64,000 nt of DNA from Sulfitobacter indolifex (lineage in GTDB: Bacteria > Pseudomonadota > Alphaproteobacteria > Rhodobacterales > Rhodobacteraceae), in NCBI RefSeq assembly GCF_022788655.1, contig NZ_CP084951.1:2170001-2234000 (forward strand). The letters are read 5' to 3'. This document shows positions 41,180 through 49,586 of this stretch, one piece after another. The notes beneath the pieces are model-generated. The model made no database searches. It was not told the DNA's origin and saw only the letters and a program-made list of their open reading frames with translations. Position 1 is the first letter of the stretch. Each line of letters begins with the position of its first letter. Position numbers and translations under genes: made by a program.

Positions 41180-42472
41180 ATGACCGTGACCGCCGACCCC
41201 ACCCGCACCTTCTTGTTCCTGCAAGGCCCGCATGGGCCTTTCTTCAACAGTCTGGGCAAGATGCTGCGCCGTGCGGGCGCGGAGGTTTGGCGTGTGGGCT
41301 TCAACGCGGGCGACCGGGCCTTTTGGTTTCATCCTTCGACCTACATCCCCTATCGCGGCACGGTCGAAGACTGGCCCCAGATTTTTGCGACCCTGTTGGA
41401 CGAAAAGCAGGTCACCGACATCGTGCTCTACGGCGACACGCGGCCCATCCACGCCGAAGCGGTGGCCGAGGCCAAGCGCCGTGGCATCACCGTGCATGTC
41501 TTTGAGGAAGGTTACATGCGGCCCTATTGGGTCACCTATGAGCGCGGCGGGTCGAACGGCAACTCGCGCCTGATGGAGATGACCATCCCACAGATGCAGG
41601 CTGCTTTGGCGCGGTCGGATATGGAAGCCCCCCTGCCCCCGGGCCACTGGGGCGACATGCGCCATCACATCTTCTATGGCGCGCTTTACCATTGGTTCGT
41701 GATGTTCCGAAACGGCGACTATCGCAATTTCAAACCGCACCGCAGCCTGCCGGTGACCAAGGAATTCCGCCTCTACCTCAAGCGCCTGTTGCTGATGCCC
41801 GTCCTGGCCGCAGACCGTCTGCTCGCCACGCTCAAGATCCGGCTCGGCGGCTTCCCCTATCATCTGGCGCTGCTGCAGCTGGAGCACGACTCCTCGTTTC
41901 AGCAACACTCCCCTTTCAACACGATGGCCGATTTCCTCGAACTGGTGATCGAAGGTTTCGCCAATGGCGCGCCGCAGCACCATCACCTCGTCATCAAGGC
42001 CCATCCGCTGGAGGATGGCCGCGCGCCGGTGCGGCGCGATGTCAAACGGTTGGCGCGGGCGCATGGCGTCTCTGACCGGGTGCATTTCGTGCGCGGCGGC
42101 AAGCTGGCACAGCTTTTGAACGACACGCGCAGCGCGGTGACGGTGAACTCCACTGCCGGGCAACAGGTGCTTTGGCGTGGTATTCCGCTCAAGGTCTTTG
42201 GCCGCGCGGTCTATTCCCAGCCTGAATTCGTCTCAGACCAGCCATTGCCAGAATTCTTTGCCACCGCCAGCCGCCCCGACAACCGTGCCTATAAGGACTA
42301 CCGGCGCTATCTGCTTGAAACTTCGCAGGTTCCGGGCGGTTTCTATGCTGCACGCGGGCGGCGACAGTTGCTGCGCCAGGTGGTTGATATGATGCTCTCT
42401 GCCGAAGACCCCTACGACGCCCTTGAACAAGGCACCGCGGCCCCTCGGCAACAGTTGCGGGTCGTAACCTGA
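41180..42472 (+). CDS. Capsule polysaccharide export/Kdo-transferase protein, KpsS-like
   Basis: 430 residues from ATG 41180 (preceded by AGGACC); an in-frame ATG at 41142 is possible. KpsS proteins are cytoplasmic beta-Kdo glycosyltransferases that begin the phosphatidylglycerol-linked Kdo anchor of group 2 capsules. Family marks: FLFLQGPHGPFFNSLGKML at the start, FEEGYMRPYWVTYERGG near residue 110, IKAHPLEDG near 272, VNSTAGQQVLWRGIPLKVFG near 323. It is followed by a Wza/KpsD-type export gene and kpsC on the same strand, giving a compact anchor/export set placed inside the rib cluster. Confidence 0.88.
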   Translation: MTVTADPTRTFLFLQGPHGPFFNSLGKMLRRAGAEVWRVGFNAGDRAFWFHPSTYIPYRGTVEDWPQIFATLLDEKQVTDIVLYGDTRPIHAEAVAEAKRRGITVHVFEEGYMRPYWVTYERGGSNGNSRLMEMTIPQMQAALARSDMEAPLPPGHWGDMRHHIFYGALYHWFVMFRNGDYRNFKPHRSLPVTKEFRLYLKRLLLMPVLAADRLLATLKIRLGGFPYHLALLQLEHDSSFQQHSPFNTMADFLELVIEGFANGAPQHHHLVIKAHPLEDGRAPVRRDVKRLARAHGVSDRVHFVRGGKLAQLLNDTRSAVTVNSTAGQQVLWRGIPLKVFGRAVYSQPEFVSDQPLPEFFATASRPDNRAYKDYRRYLLETSQVPGGFYAARGRRQLLRQVVDMMLSAEDPYDALEQGTAAPRQQLRVVT

Positions 42473-42586
42473 CTTAACCCATTCCGCCCTGTAGATTTTT
42501 TCTAAAGGCTGCGCTAAGTTGCAAAGTAATACGTCATGACAATTGACGATTTCGAGGCAGAAAATTCAGGTCGAGGAGACCGGGCA

Positions 42587-43720
42587 GTGAAATCCGTATC
42601 ATACCGGTGGGCGCGTCCCATCGCAGCGCTGGCGGCATTGGCCGTCATCTCATCTTGTGGTTTGCCGCAGGTCGGGCCGAACAAACGGCAAATTTACGCA
42701 GGTTCCGTGCAACGCGAAGGGGATGCTTTTGTCATCGCCGTGAACGACCGGGTGACCCGTGCGATCGCCGTGGCCCCGGCGCTCGGTTTCTCTGAAAGTT
42801 TCAAACGCGCGGGCCAGGTCGGCTCTGACACGATCCAGCCGGGCGATATCCTTGGCATTACCATCTATGAGAACGTCGACGATCCGCTTTTGGGCGTCGA
42901 GGGTGCGCCCGCCACCCTGCTTGAAGAAGTGCAGGTTGATGGCGCGGGCTTTATCTTTATTCCCTACGCAGGCCGTATCCGCGCCGCGGGCAACACGCCC
43001 GAAGCGATCCGCCGCATCATCACCCAGAAACTGGGCGAACAAACCCCCGACCCGCAGGTCGAAGTCCGCCGCGCAGCCGGTGACGGCTCTACCGTATCGC
43101 TGATCGGCTCCATCGGGGCACAGGGCGTTTATCCGATTGAGCGCCCGACCCGCACACTGGCCGCCATGCTGGCGCGCGCAGGCGGTGTGACCATCATCCC
43201 CGAAATCGCGCAGGTCACCGTGATCCGGAACGGCCAGCGCGGCAAAATCTGGTTCCAAGACCTCTATGATCACCCTGAGTTGGACATCGCGCTACGCCCC
43301 GGCGACCGTATCTTGGTCGAAGAGGATACACGCTCGTTCACAGCGCTTGGCGCGACCGGCGGACAGGCGCGCGTTCCCTTTGAATCGCAGAACCTCTCGC
43401 TGCTCGAAGGCATCGCACAGGTTGGCGGGTTAAGCCCGATCTCGGCTGACCCCACCGGCGTTTTTGTGTTCCGCAACGAGCCTGAAGAAGTTGCCGAACA
43501 GGTGCTGGGCCGCTCTGATCTGACCGGCGCGCAGCGTATGGTCTATGTCACCGACCTGACCAAGCCCAACGGCATGTTCATGGCCCGCGACTTTGTGATC
43601 CGTGATGGCGACACGATCTATGTCACCGAGGCCCCCTTCACCCAGTGGAGCAAGGTAATCTCGGCCATCACCGGCACGGCAAGCTCGGCCGACAGCATCT
43701 CATCGCTCACCAGCGGCTGA
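42587..43720 (+). CDS. Outer-membrane polysaccharide export lipoprotein (Wza/KpsD type)
   Basis: 377 residues from GTG 42587: GAGGAG at 42573-42578 sits 8 bases upstream and the protein then opens with a good lipoprotein signal peptide (lipobox ISSC). The ATG at 42536 would add 17 residues before the signal and has no ribosome binding site. The poly-export domain (IQPGDILGITIYEN, then DGAGFIFIPYAGRIRAAG) is followed by SLBB-type repeats (VSLIGSIGAQGVYP; LSLLEGIAQVGGLSP). It forms the export channel for capsule polysaccharide. It sits between kpsS-like and kpsC genes. Confidence 0.9.
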   Translation: MKSVSYRWARPIAALAALAVISSCGLPQVGPNKRQIYAGSVQREGDAFVIAVNDRVTRAIAVAPALGFSESFKRAGQVGSDTIQPGDILGITIYENVDDPLLGVEGAPATLLEEVQVDGAGFIFIPYAGRIRAAGNTPEAIRRIITQKLGEQTPDPQVEVRRAAGDGSTVSLIGSIGAQGVYPIERPTRTLAAMLARAGGVTIIPEIAQVTVIRNGQRGKIWFQDLYDHPELDIALRPGDRILVEEDTRSFTALGATGGQARVPFESQNLSLLEGIAQVGGLSPISADPTGVFVFRNEPEEVAEQVLGRSDLTGAQRMVYVTDLTKPNGMFMARDFVIRDGDTIYVTEAPFTQWSKVISAITGTASSADSISSLTSG

Positions 43721-43729
43721 CCCACGCCG

Positions 43730-45754
43730 GTGGCCTTTGAAGCTGACCCATACCAATACCCCGCCGCCGGTCCCGAAAGGAGCCGGCGGCTTTTCGTATA
43801 TAACGGCGGGTTTCTGACACAGCGCCGCCTGCGACGTATTTTGCAACTCTCCGGCCATTCCCTGCGCATCGGCCTGCCCGGCCCCGGCGATGCGGTGGCG
43901 GTTTGGGGCAATTCCCCTACCGCACATCGCGGATTGGCCGTTGCCGCGAAACGCGAGGTGCCTGTGATCAGGGTTGAGGATGCATGGCTGCGCTCATTGC
44001 ATCCGGGCCGCGCGGGCGAGCCTCCCTTGGGTCTGTTGATCGACAGTCGGGGCGCGCATTTTGACCCTGCGCAGCCTTCGGACCTTGAGGAGTTACTGGC
44101 CCATCATCCGCTTGATGATACCGCCTTGCTAAACCGCGCGCGCGGCGGCATGGCGCAACTGGCCGAGCATCACTTGACGAAATACGCGGGCTTTGACCTT
44201 GATATGCCCGCGCCAGATCCCGGCTATGTGCTGGTGATCGACCAGACGCGGGGCGATGCCTCTGTCACCGCCTCGGGCGCGGATCGCGCGCGGTTTCTGG
44301 AGATGCTGGTCTTGGCACAGGAGGAGCACCCCGGCGCGCGGGTCATCATCAAGACCCATCCAGAGACAGCACAGGGGTTTCGCCCCGGTCACTTCGGGCC
44401 GGAAGACACCAACGACCGCATCTCGCTTTTGAGCGAACCGATCAGCCCATGGACGCTATTTGAAGGCGCGGTCGGCGTTTATACCGTGTCATCGCAAATG
44501 GGGTTCGAAGCGATCTTTGCCGGCCACAAGCCGCGCGTTTTTGGCCAGCCGTTTTATGCAGGATGGGGGCTGACCGTCGATGAATTCCCCGTTCAGCGCC
44601 GCCAGCGCAGCCTCACCCGCGCGCAGCTCTTTGCAGCGGCGATGATCCTCTATCCCACATGGTACGACCCCTACCGCGATACGCTTTGCGAGTTGGAAAC
44701 CGCCGTCGACGCGCTCGCCGCTCAGGCCCGCGCATGGCGCGAAGATCACCACGGCTGGGACGCATGGGGCATGCGCCTTTGGAAACGCCGCCCGCTGCAG
44801 CAGTTCTTTGGCCAGTCCACACCGGTCCGCTTCCGCAAAGGCCCGCCTGAGGCGCCTGCGCCCCCCCGCCGCGCTATGGTCTGGGCCAGCAAGACCGAAG
44901 CCGCTCCAGAAAGCGCACTGCGGGTCGAAGACGGGTTCCTGCGATCGCGGGGGCTGGGCGCCGAACTGGTCCCGCCGCTGTCGCTGGTTTGCGATGATTT
45001 GGGTATCTATTACGATCCCGAAGGGCCAAGCCGCTTAGAAAAATGGATAGAAAAGCGCGCTGACCTGCGCCCCGATCAACATGCCCGCGCACGCAGGTTA
45101 ATTGAGACGCTGACCGGCGCGGGCCTCAGCAAATACAACCTCGGTGGTGCCGCCCCCGATCTACCAACGGGCCGCCGTATCCTCGTGCCGGGACAGGTGG
45201 AGGATGACGCCTCGATCCTCACCGGGACCGATCAGGTGCGCACCAACGCCGCACTCCTCGCCGCTGCCCGTGCGGGAAATCCAGATGCCGTGATCCTCTA
45301 CAAACCCCACCCCGATGTCGAAGCAGGCCTGCGCACCGGCGCGACCGAGGCGCAAGACGCCGACGTGGTGCTAAGCCACGCCGACCCGATGGCCCTGCTC
45401 GGCCAAGTTGACGCCGTTTGGACCATGACCTCATTGCTAGGATTTGAAGCGCTGCTGCGCGGCGTGCAGGTGGTAACGCTCGGCGCGCCCTTCTACGCGG
45501 GCTGGGGCTTGACCGAAGACCATGGCGATGTGCCCCCCCGCCGCCGCGCGCGCGTGACACTGGAAGGGCTGGTTCACGCCGCGTTGATCGACTACCCGCG
45601 CTACCGCGATCCAGTCACCGGCCTGCCTTGCCCGGTTGAGGTGGTGGTCGAACGGCTTTCAACAGGTCACATACCCCGTGTGGGACTGGGCAACCGGCTG
45701 CTGTCAAAGCTACAAGGCGTCTTTGCCAGCCAGAGCTATCTTTGGCGGCGATAG
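43730..45754 (+). CDS. kpsC: Capsule polysaccharide Kdo-transferase KpsC
   Basis: 674 residues, GTG start 9 bp after the export gene. Two related halves, as in KpsC: VIRVEDAWLRS and QPFYAGWGLT in the first, ALRVEDGFLRS and APFYAGWGLTED in the second. KpsC alternately adds Kdo residues with two linkages to build the capsule lipid anchor, working with KpsS. Length is standard. It ends 3 bp before the convergent ribD stop. The ABC transporter parts (kpsM, kpsT, kpsE) are not in the window, so the system is completed elsewhere. Confidence 0.93.
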   Translation: MAFEADPYQYPAAGPERSRRLFVYNGGFLTQRRLRRILQLSGHSLRIGLPGPGDAVAVWGNSPTAHRGLAVAAKREVPVIRVEDAWLRSLHPGRAGEPPLGLLIDSRGAHFDPAQPSDLEELLAHHPLDDTALLNRARGGMAQLAEHHLTKYAGFDLDMPAPDPGYVLVIDQTRGDASVTASGADRARFLEMLVLAQEEHPGARVIIKTHPETAQGFRPGHFGPEDTNDRISLLSEPISPWTLFEGAVGVYTVSSQMGFEAIFAGHKPRVFGQPFYAGWGLTVDEFPVQRRQRSLTRAQLFAAAMILYPTWYDPYRDTLCELETAVDALAAQARAWREDHHGWDAWGMRLWKRRPLQQFFGQSTPVRFRKGPPEAPAPPRRAMVWASKTEAAPESALRVEDGFLRSRGLGAELVPPLSLVCDDLGIYYDPEGPSRLEKWIEKRADLRPDQHARARRLIETLTGAGLSKYNLGGAAPDLPTGRRILVPGQVEDDASILTGTDQVRTNAALLAAARAGNPDAVILYKPHPDVEAGLRTGATEAQDADVVLSHADPMALLGQVDAVWTMTSLLGFEALLRGVQVVTLGAPFYAGWGLTEDHGDVPPRRRARVTLEGLVHAALIDYPRYRDPVTGLPCPVEVVVERLSTGHIPRVGLGNRLLSKLQGVFASQSYLWRR

Positions 45755-45757
45755 AGT

Positions 45758-46870
45758 TTAATCCGCCGCGTTGCGCCGCCAGACATGCAGCAGGTCCGGC
45801 CCAATGCGTTGGCTCGATTGCAGCGCAAAGCGCGGCGCCTCGGCCAGACGCGAAAGACCAAGCGCCCCGATCCCCGGCAGCCCTTCAGCCCCGATCACCA
45901 GCCCGGCAGTAAAGCCCACCAGACGGTCCACCAGATCAGCCTCAATCAATGACGCCGCCAAAGCACTGCCGCCTTCACAGAAAATCCGCGTTAGCCCATG
46001 GCCCGCCAGCTGCCGCAGCACATCCGTGGGGTCGAGCTGCGCACCTCGCGCGGCGCAGAGCAGCAGCGTGGCACCAAGGTCGGACCACGTCCGTACCAGC
46101 GCCGGGTCGGCATCCGTACCATGGCATAAGATCAGGGGAATATCTGCCGCTGTCCGCGCCAACTGCCCCATCAGCGGCAGATCAAGCCTGCGCGACACGA
46201 CAACCCGCGCGGGCTGGTGCGCCACGCCCAGATCGCGCACCGTGAGGCTCGGGTCATCCTTGCGTGCTGTGCCTGCGCCGACCATCACCGCGTCGTGTCG
46301 CGCGCGCATGGCATGGGTCAGCCGCCGCGCCGGGGCGTCAGTGATCCACTGGCTCTCGCCCGTCCCGGTGGCGATACGCCCGTCAAAGGAATTGGCCAGC
46401 TTTAGCGTCAACATCGGACGACCCAAATCGGTCCGGCAGAAGAACCCGGCGTGATCGGCACGGGCCTCGGCCTCGCGCTCGCCAACCGAAACGTCAATCC
46501 CCGCCGCGCGCAGCATCGCAATTCCGCGCCCGTTGACGCGCGCATCATCATCTTGGGTCGCGATCACCACCCGCGCCACGCCCGCGTTGATCAACGCCTG
46601 CGCGCAGGGCGGTGTTTTGCCGTGGTGAGAACAGGGTTCAAGCGTGACATAGACGGTGGCCCCGCGCGCCGCCTCACCGGCCTGTGCCAGCGCCTGCGGC
46701 TCTGCATGGGGCCGCCCGCCCGGATGGGTCCAACCGCGTCCAATGATCCGGGTGCCCTGAACGATCACACAGCCAACCGCTGGATTGGGCCAAACATTGC
46801 CCTGGCCGCGCCGCCCCAAGGACAGCGCCAGCGCCATGAACCGCGCGTCGCTCACCTTATCGCCGGTCAC
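45758..46870 (-). CDS. ribD: Bifunctional riboflavin deaminase/reductase
   Basis: 370 residues. N-terminal deaminase with zinc site HAEPQAL and [11 protein letters not shown] (His, two Cys) and C-terminal NADPH-dependent reductase ([21 protein letters not shown] in order). Works early in riboflavin synthesis. The start is GTG at 46870 overlapping the nrdR TGA (GTGA). In many relatives ribD is directly followed by ribE; here three opposite-strand capsule genes intervene. Confidence 0.96.
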   Translation of the reverse strand: MTGDKVSDARFMALALSLGRRGQGNVWPNPAVGCVIVQGTRIIGRGWTHPGGRPHAEPQALAQAGEAARGATVYVTLEPCSHHGKTPPCAQALINAGVARVVIATQDDDARVNGRGIAMLRAAGIDVSVGEREAEARADHAGFFCRTDLGRPMLTLKLANSFDGRIATGTGESQWITDAPARRLTHAMRARHDAVMVGAGTARKDDPSLTVRDLGVAHQPARVVVSRRLDLPLMGQLARTAADIPLILCHGTDADPALVRTWSDLGATLLLCAARGAQLDPTDVLRQLAGHGLTRIFCEGGSALAASLIEADLVDRLVGFTAGLVIGAEGLPGIGALGLSRLAEAPRFALQSSQRIGPDLLHVWRRNAAD

Positions 46871-47334
46871 TCTTCGGGAAGGGCGCCGGGCCGCAGTTCT
46901 TGGACAAATTTATCGAAGTCATCCGCGGCTTGGAAGTTCTTGTAAACAGAGGCAAACCGCACATAGGCCACCGTGTCGATGCGGGCCAGCGCCTCCATCA
47001 CGATCTCACCGATATGTTTGGAACTGATGTCGGTCTCGCCCATGCTTTCCAACCGCCGCACGATGCCCGAGATCATCTGATCGATACGTTCGGGATCAAT
47101 GGGGCGCTTCTGCATGGAGATGCGGATTGAGCGTTCCAGCTTATCGCGATCAAAGTCCTCGCGCTTGCCAGAAGTCTTGATCACTACAAGGTCACGGAGC
47201 TGCACCCGCTCATAGGTTGTGAAGCGGCCACCGCAAGCCGGGCAGAACCGCCTGCGCCGGATCGAGACGTGATCCTCGGCCGGGCGGCTGTCTTTCACTT
47301 GGGTGTCAATATTTCCGCAAAACGGGCAGCGCAT
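46867..47334 (-). CDS. nrdR: Transcriptional repressor of ribonucleotide reductase genes
   Basis: 155 residues, the normal size. Zinc ribbon [13 protein letters not shown] ... [17 protein letters not shown], then the ATP-cone ([20 protein letters not shown] in order). NrdR binds ATP/dATP and represses nrd operons by binding NrdR boxes. It is the first gene of the nrdR-ribD pair, with its promoter in the 185-bp gap before the SDR gene. The conserved neighbourhood with ribD supports the call. Confidence 0.97.
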   Translation of the reverse strand: MRCPFCGNIDTQVKDSRPAEDHVSIRRRRFCPACGGRFTTYERVQLRDLVVIKTSGKREDFDRDKLERSIRISMQKRPIDPERIDQMISGIVRRLESMGETDISSKHIGEIVMEALARIDTVAYVRFASVYKNFQAADDFDKFVQELRPGALPEE

Positions 47335-47519
47335 GGGCCGTCCCCCTCTTCATCCTGCCTCACTTGTGGGGCGCGCGGCCCTCTTGTCAAAACTTATAGG
47401 GGAGCCGCGAGGTTTTGGGTAGAGAAGATTTTCATAGCTAGATGTTGCGTTTAAACCTGTGACATGAACCCATCGCCCCCGCGCCGCGTTGGTCCCAGAA
47501 CAGACAAACGGAGCACTCC

Positions 47520-48191
47520 ATGACCAAGACACTTTTCCTCACCGGCGCCTCCAGTGGGATCGGCGCAGCCACCGCCCGTGCCGCAGCCAAAGCGGGCTGG
47601 AACATCGGACTTTTCGCACGCAGCGAAGACAAGTTGAAAGACCTTGCAACCGAACTCGGCGATCAGGCCCTGGTGTTGGTGGGTGATGCCACTGACTACG
47701 ATGCGCAGAAGGCTGCGTTGGACAAATTGGCCGACCACTTTGGACAGGTTGATGCCGCCTTTGCCAATGCTGGGCGCGGCACTAGCCCCGCGGGTACCGA
47801 GAATGGCGATCCGCAGGACTGGAAAGCGATGGTCGATCTTAACATTATGGGTGCGCTTTATACCGCCCATGCCGCCATGCCGCATTTGCGCAAGACCACC
47901 GGGCAGTATGTTGTCACCGGTTCCGCGGCTGGAAGGGTGCATATCCAAGGCTCGATCTATGGCGCGACGAAGTGGTTCATCCACGGTTTTGCCGGTAATC
48001 TGGCGGATGAGATGGCCGAATGGGGCGGGCGCTGCATGGTTGTCTCTCCGGGCATGGTCGACACGGCCTTCTTTGACGAAGCCAAGCCCGACAAATTGCA
48101 GCCCGAAGATGTCGCAGCCGCGGTTATGCATGCACTTGAATCCCCCGCCCGTGCCGCTGTGCGCGAGATCCATTTGATGCCAACGGGTTAA
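47520..48191 (+). CDS. Short-chain dehydrogenase/reductase
   Basis: 223 residues. Cofactor motif TGASSGIG (8-15), NAG in FANAGRG near residue 87, active-site serine in VVTGSAAGR and the Tyr-x3-Lys in IYGATKWF (about residues 153-157). NADP(H) preference is suggested by the Arg in FARSEDK after strand 2. Preceded by CGGAGC before ATG 47520. Substrate not evident. It converges with yjbQ, and the ends of the two genes share a hairpin. Confidence 0.92.
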   Translation: MTKTLFLTGASSGIGAATARAAAKAGWNIGLFARSEDKLKDLATELGDQALVLVGDATDYDAQKAALDKLADHFGQVDAAFANAGRGTSPAGTENGDPQDWKAMVDLNIMGALYTAHAAMPHLRKTTGQYVVTGSAAGRVHIQGSIYGATKWFIHGFAGNLADEMAEWGGRCMVVSPGMVDTAFFDEAKPDKLQPEDVAAAVMHALESPARAAVREIHLMPTG

Positions 48192-48197
48192 ATCATG

Positions 48198-48222
48198 CCG
48201 GCCCGGCGTTCAGTCGGGCCGG
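48198..48222. terminator. Hairpin at the SDR/yjbQ junction
   Basis: CCGGCCCG (48198-48205) pairs with CGGGCCGG (48215-48222) around 9 bases; the stem overlaps the last codons of yjbQ. Weak downstream T content on both strands, so an incomplete terminator. Confidence 0.45.
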
Positions 48223-48626
48223 AAATGCGCCGCGACCTGCCGCTGATGTGGGGCGTCGCGGTGTTCAAACAAGTAGATACCCTGCCACGTTCCGAGCATC
48301 ATGCGCCCCTGCGCTACCGGGATGCTGAGACTGACCGGCAAGACGGAAGCTTTGATATGCGCAGGCATGTCGTCGGGGCCTTCCATGACATGCCGCAGGT
48401 ACGACATCTGCGGACTGTCTGAGGGCGGCACCAGCCGTGAAAAATAGGCCAGCAAATCGCGCTGTACGTCACGGTCTGCGTTTTCTTGGATCAGCAAAGA
48501 TGCCGAGGTGTGACGGATCATCAACGTCAGCAACCCGTCACCCTGCCCGGACACCCATGCCGCCACGTCCTCGGTGAACTCATAAAGTGCCTGCCCGCCG
48601 GTTCGGATCGAAAAGCAGGTCTGCAT
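48210..48626 (-). CDS. yjbQ: YjbQ-family protein (UPF0047)
   Basis: 138 residues. The family signature appears as LTLMIRHTSASLLIQENAD near residue 30 and GTWQGIYLFEHRD near the C-terminus. E. coli YjbQ has weak thiamine-phosphate synthase activity; the true role of the family is unsettled. Start ATG 48626 abuts the stop of the preceding secreted-protein gene (TAA then ATG). So it seems to be the third gene of an operon with the tandem pair of secreted proteins. Confidence 0.92.
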   Translation of the reverse strand: MQTCFSIRTGGQALYEFTEDVAAWVSGQGDGLLTLMIRHTSASLLIQENADRDVQRDLLAYFSRLVPPSDSPQMSYLRHVMEGPDDMPAHIKASVLPVSLSIPVAQGRMMLGTWQGIYLFEHRDAPHQRQVAAHFRPD

Positions 48627-49028
48627 TTAGCGGCCAGCCCCGCGCAGGGCGTGACAAATGCTGAGAGCATGCTGTACCGACATCGACGATCCCGTTTGCC
48701 GGAATGACGCCCCGACAAGGAACGCGGGCTGCGTCGCCAAACCACTCGGGTCAAGGGTGAATGCCACCGCGTTGCGCTGACCAAGTCCGGGCGTCCGGGC
48801 TTCAGCAACATAGATGCGTTGTTTGGGGGATGTGGCGCCGATTGTCTGGGCATGTCGGCCAGCGGCGCACCACATTCCCCGCGCACCATGCTCGCTGTCA
48901 TTCTCCACAAGAAAACCGCCCGCTACCGGGGTGATGTTCAGGTCGCGCTGCGGCTGCACGCTTTGCCCCATTCCCGGGACCGCGATAAGCGCAAGAGCCA
49001 GAAGTCTGTGACACAGATTGCGTTTCAT
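48627..49028 (-). CDS. Secreted protein of unknown function, tandem copy B
   Basis: 133 residues. Signal peptide with hydrophobic core LLALALIAVPGMG. The mature part shares with the neighbouring gene (49032-49442) the motif GARGMWCAAGRHAQT, and a second Cys near the C-terminus (ALSICHALRG) may form a disulfide with the first. The sequence does not match a family I know. It starts 3 bp after copy A and runs directly into yjbQ. The pair seems to have arisen by an old duplication, since only the motif and the layout are shared. Confidence 0.75.
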   Translation of the reverse strand: MKRNLCHRLLALALIAVPGMGQSVQPQRDLNITPVAGGFLVENDSEHGARGMWCAAGRHAQTIGATSPKQRIYVAEARTPGLGQRNAVAFTLDPSGLATQPAFLVGASFRQTGSSMSVQHALSICHALRGAGR

Positions 49029-49031
49029 AGT

Positions 49032-49442
49032 TTAAAAATCCTCTAATTCGATCAACTTATCGCGGCAGAACTGTCTTGCATGGTGGCTGGGTAGGTTCTC
49101 CCCCGCGCGTCTTACGGTGACAGAGTAGGACTGCCCGGCATCACCCTCTGCCCGGGAGGCATCGGTGGTGAATACCACGCCGCGACGCCCCACCCCGCTG
49201 ACCGATGGCCCGCGCGGCGTTTTAATATAGAGCCGCTCATCTACCGGAAGGGCCAAGACGGTTTGGGCAAATTCACCTGCCGCGCACCAAATTCCCCGCG
49301 CGCCTACGCCTCGGTCCTCGATAACCTCAAAATCAAAAGTGTTCAGGGGCACAACGAGGAGCCAATTCTCGGCCCGATAGGCCTGCGCCGCCGCTTCAAG
49401 CGGCAACACGCATGAGATCAGCAGAACCAGAAAACGCCGCAT
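49032..49442 (-). CDS. Secreted protein of unknown function, tandem copy A
   Basis: 136 residues. Signal peptide (core FLVLLISCVLPLEAAAQA). The mature part has GARGIWCAAGEFAQT in the same place as copy B, followed by a predicted beta-rich segment and a second Cys in ARQFCRDKL near the end, again at the same distance. Two conserved cysteines and signal peptides point to a periplasmic disulfide-bonded domain. Unknown function. It is the promoter-proximal gene of the run A, B, yjbQ and lies 75 bp downstream of the rpoD terminator. Confidence 0.75.
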   Translation of the reverse strand: MRRFLVLLISCVLPLEAAAQAYRAENWLLVVPLNTFDFEVIEDRGVGARGIWCAAGEFAQTVLALPVDERLYIKTPRGPSVSGVGRRGVVFTTDASRAEGDAGQSYSVTVRRAGENLPSHHARQFCRDKLIELEDF

Positions 49443-49516
49443 GACATATCCTTTCGGTTGAATACACCGGATGTAATCCGCTCAGGGGCCGCGTCAAAGA
49501 CGCTCAAGCACATGTG

Positions 49517-49543
49517 AAAAACGCGGCCCCGAGGAGCCGCGTT
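49517..49543 (-). terminator. rpoD terminator
   Basis: On the minus strand AACGCGGC pairs with GCCGCGTT around CCCGAGGA (49528-49535) and is followed by TTTC. It lies 44 bases after the rpoD stop. Confidence 0.85.
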
Positions 49544-49586
49544 ATATCTGCTGAAAAGCTGTCTTTTAGTGAACCAAACCCGTGGC

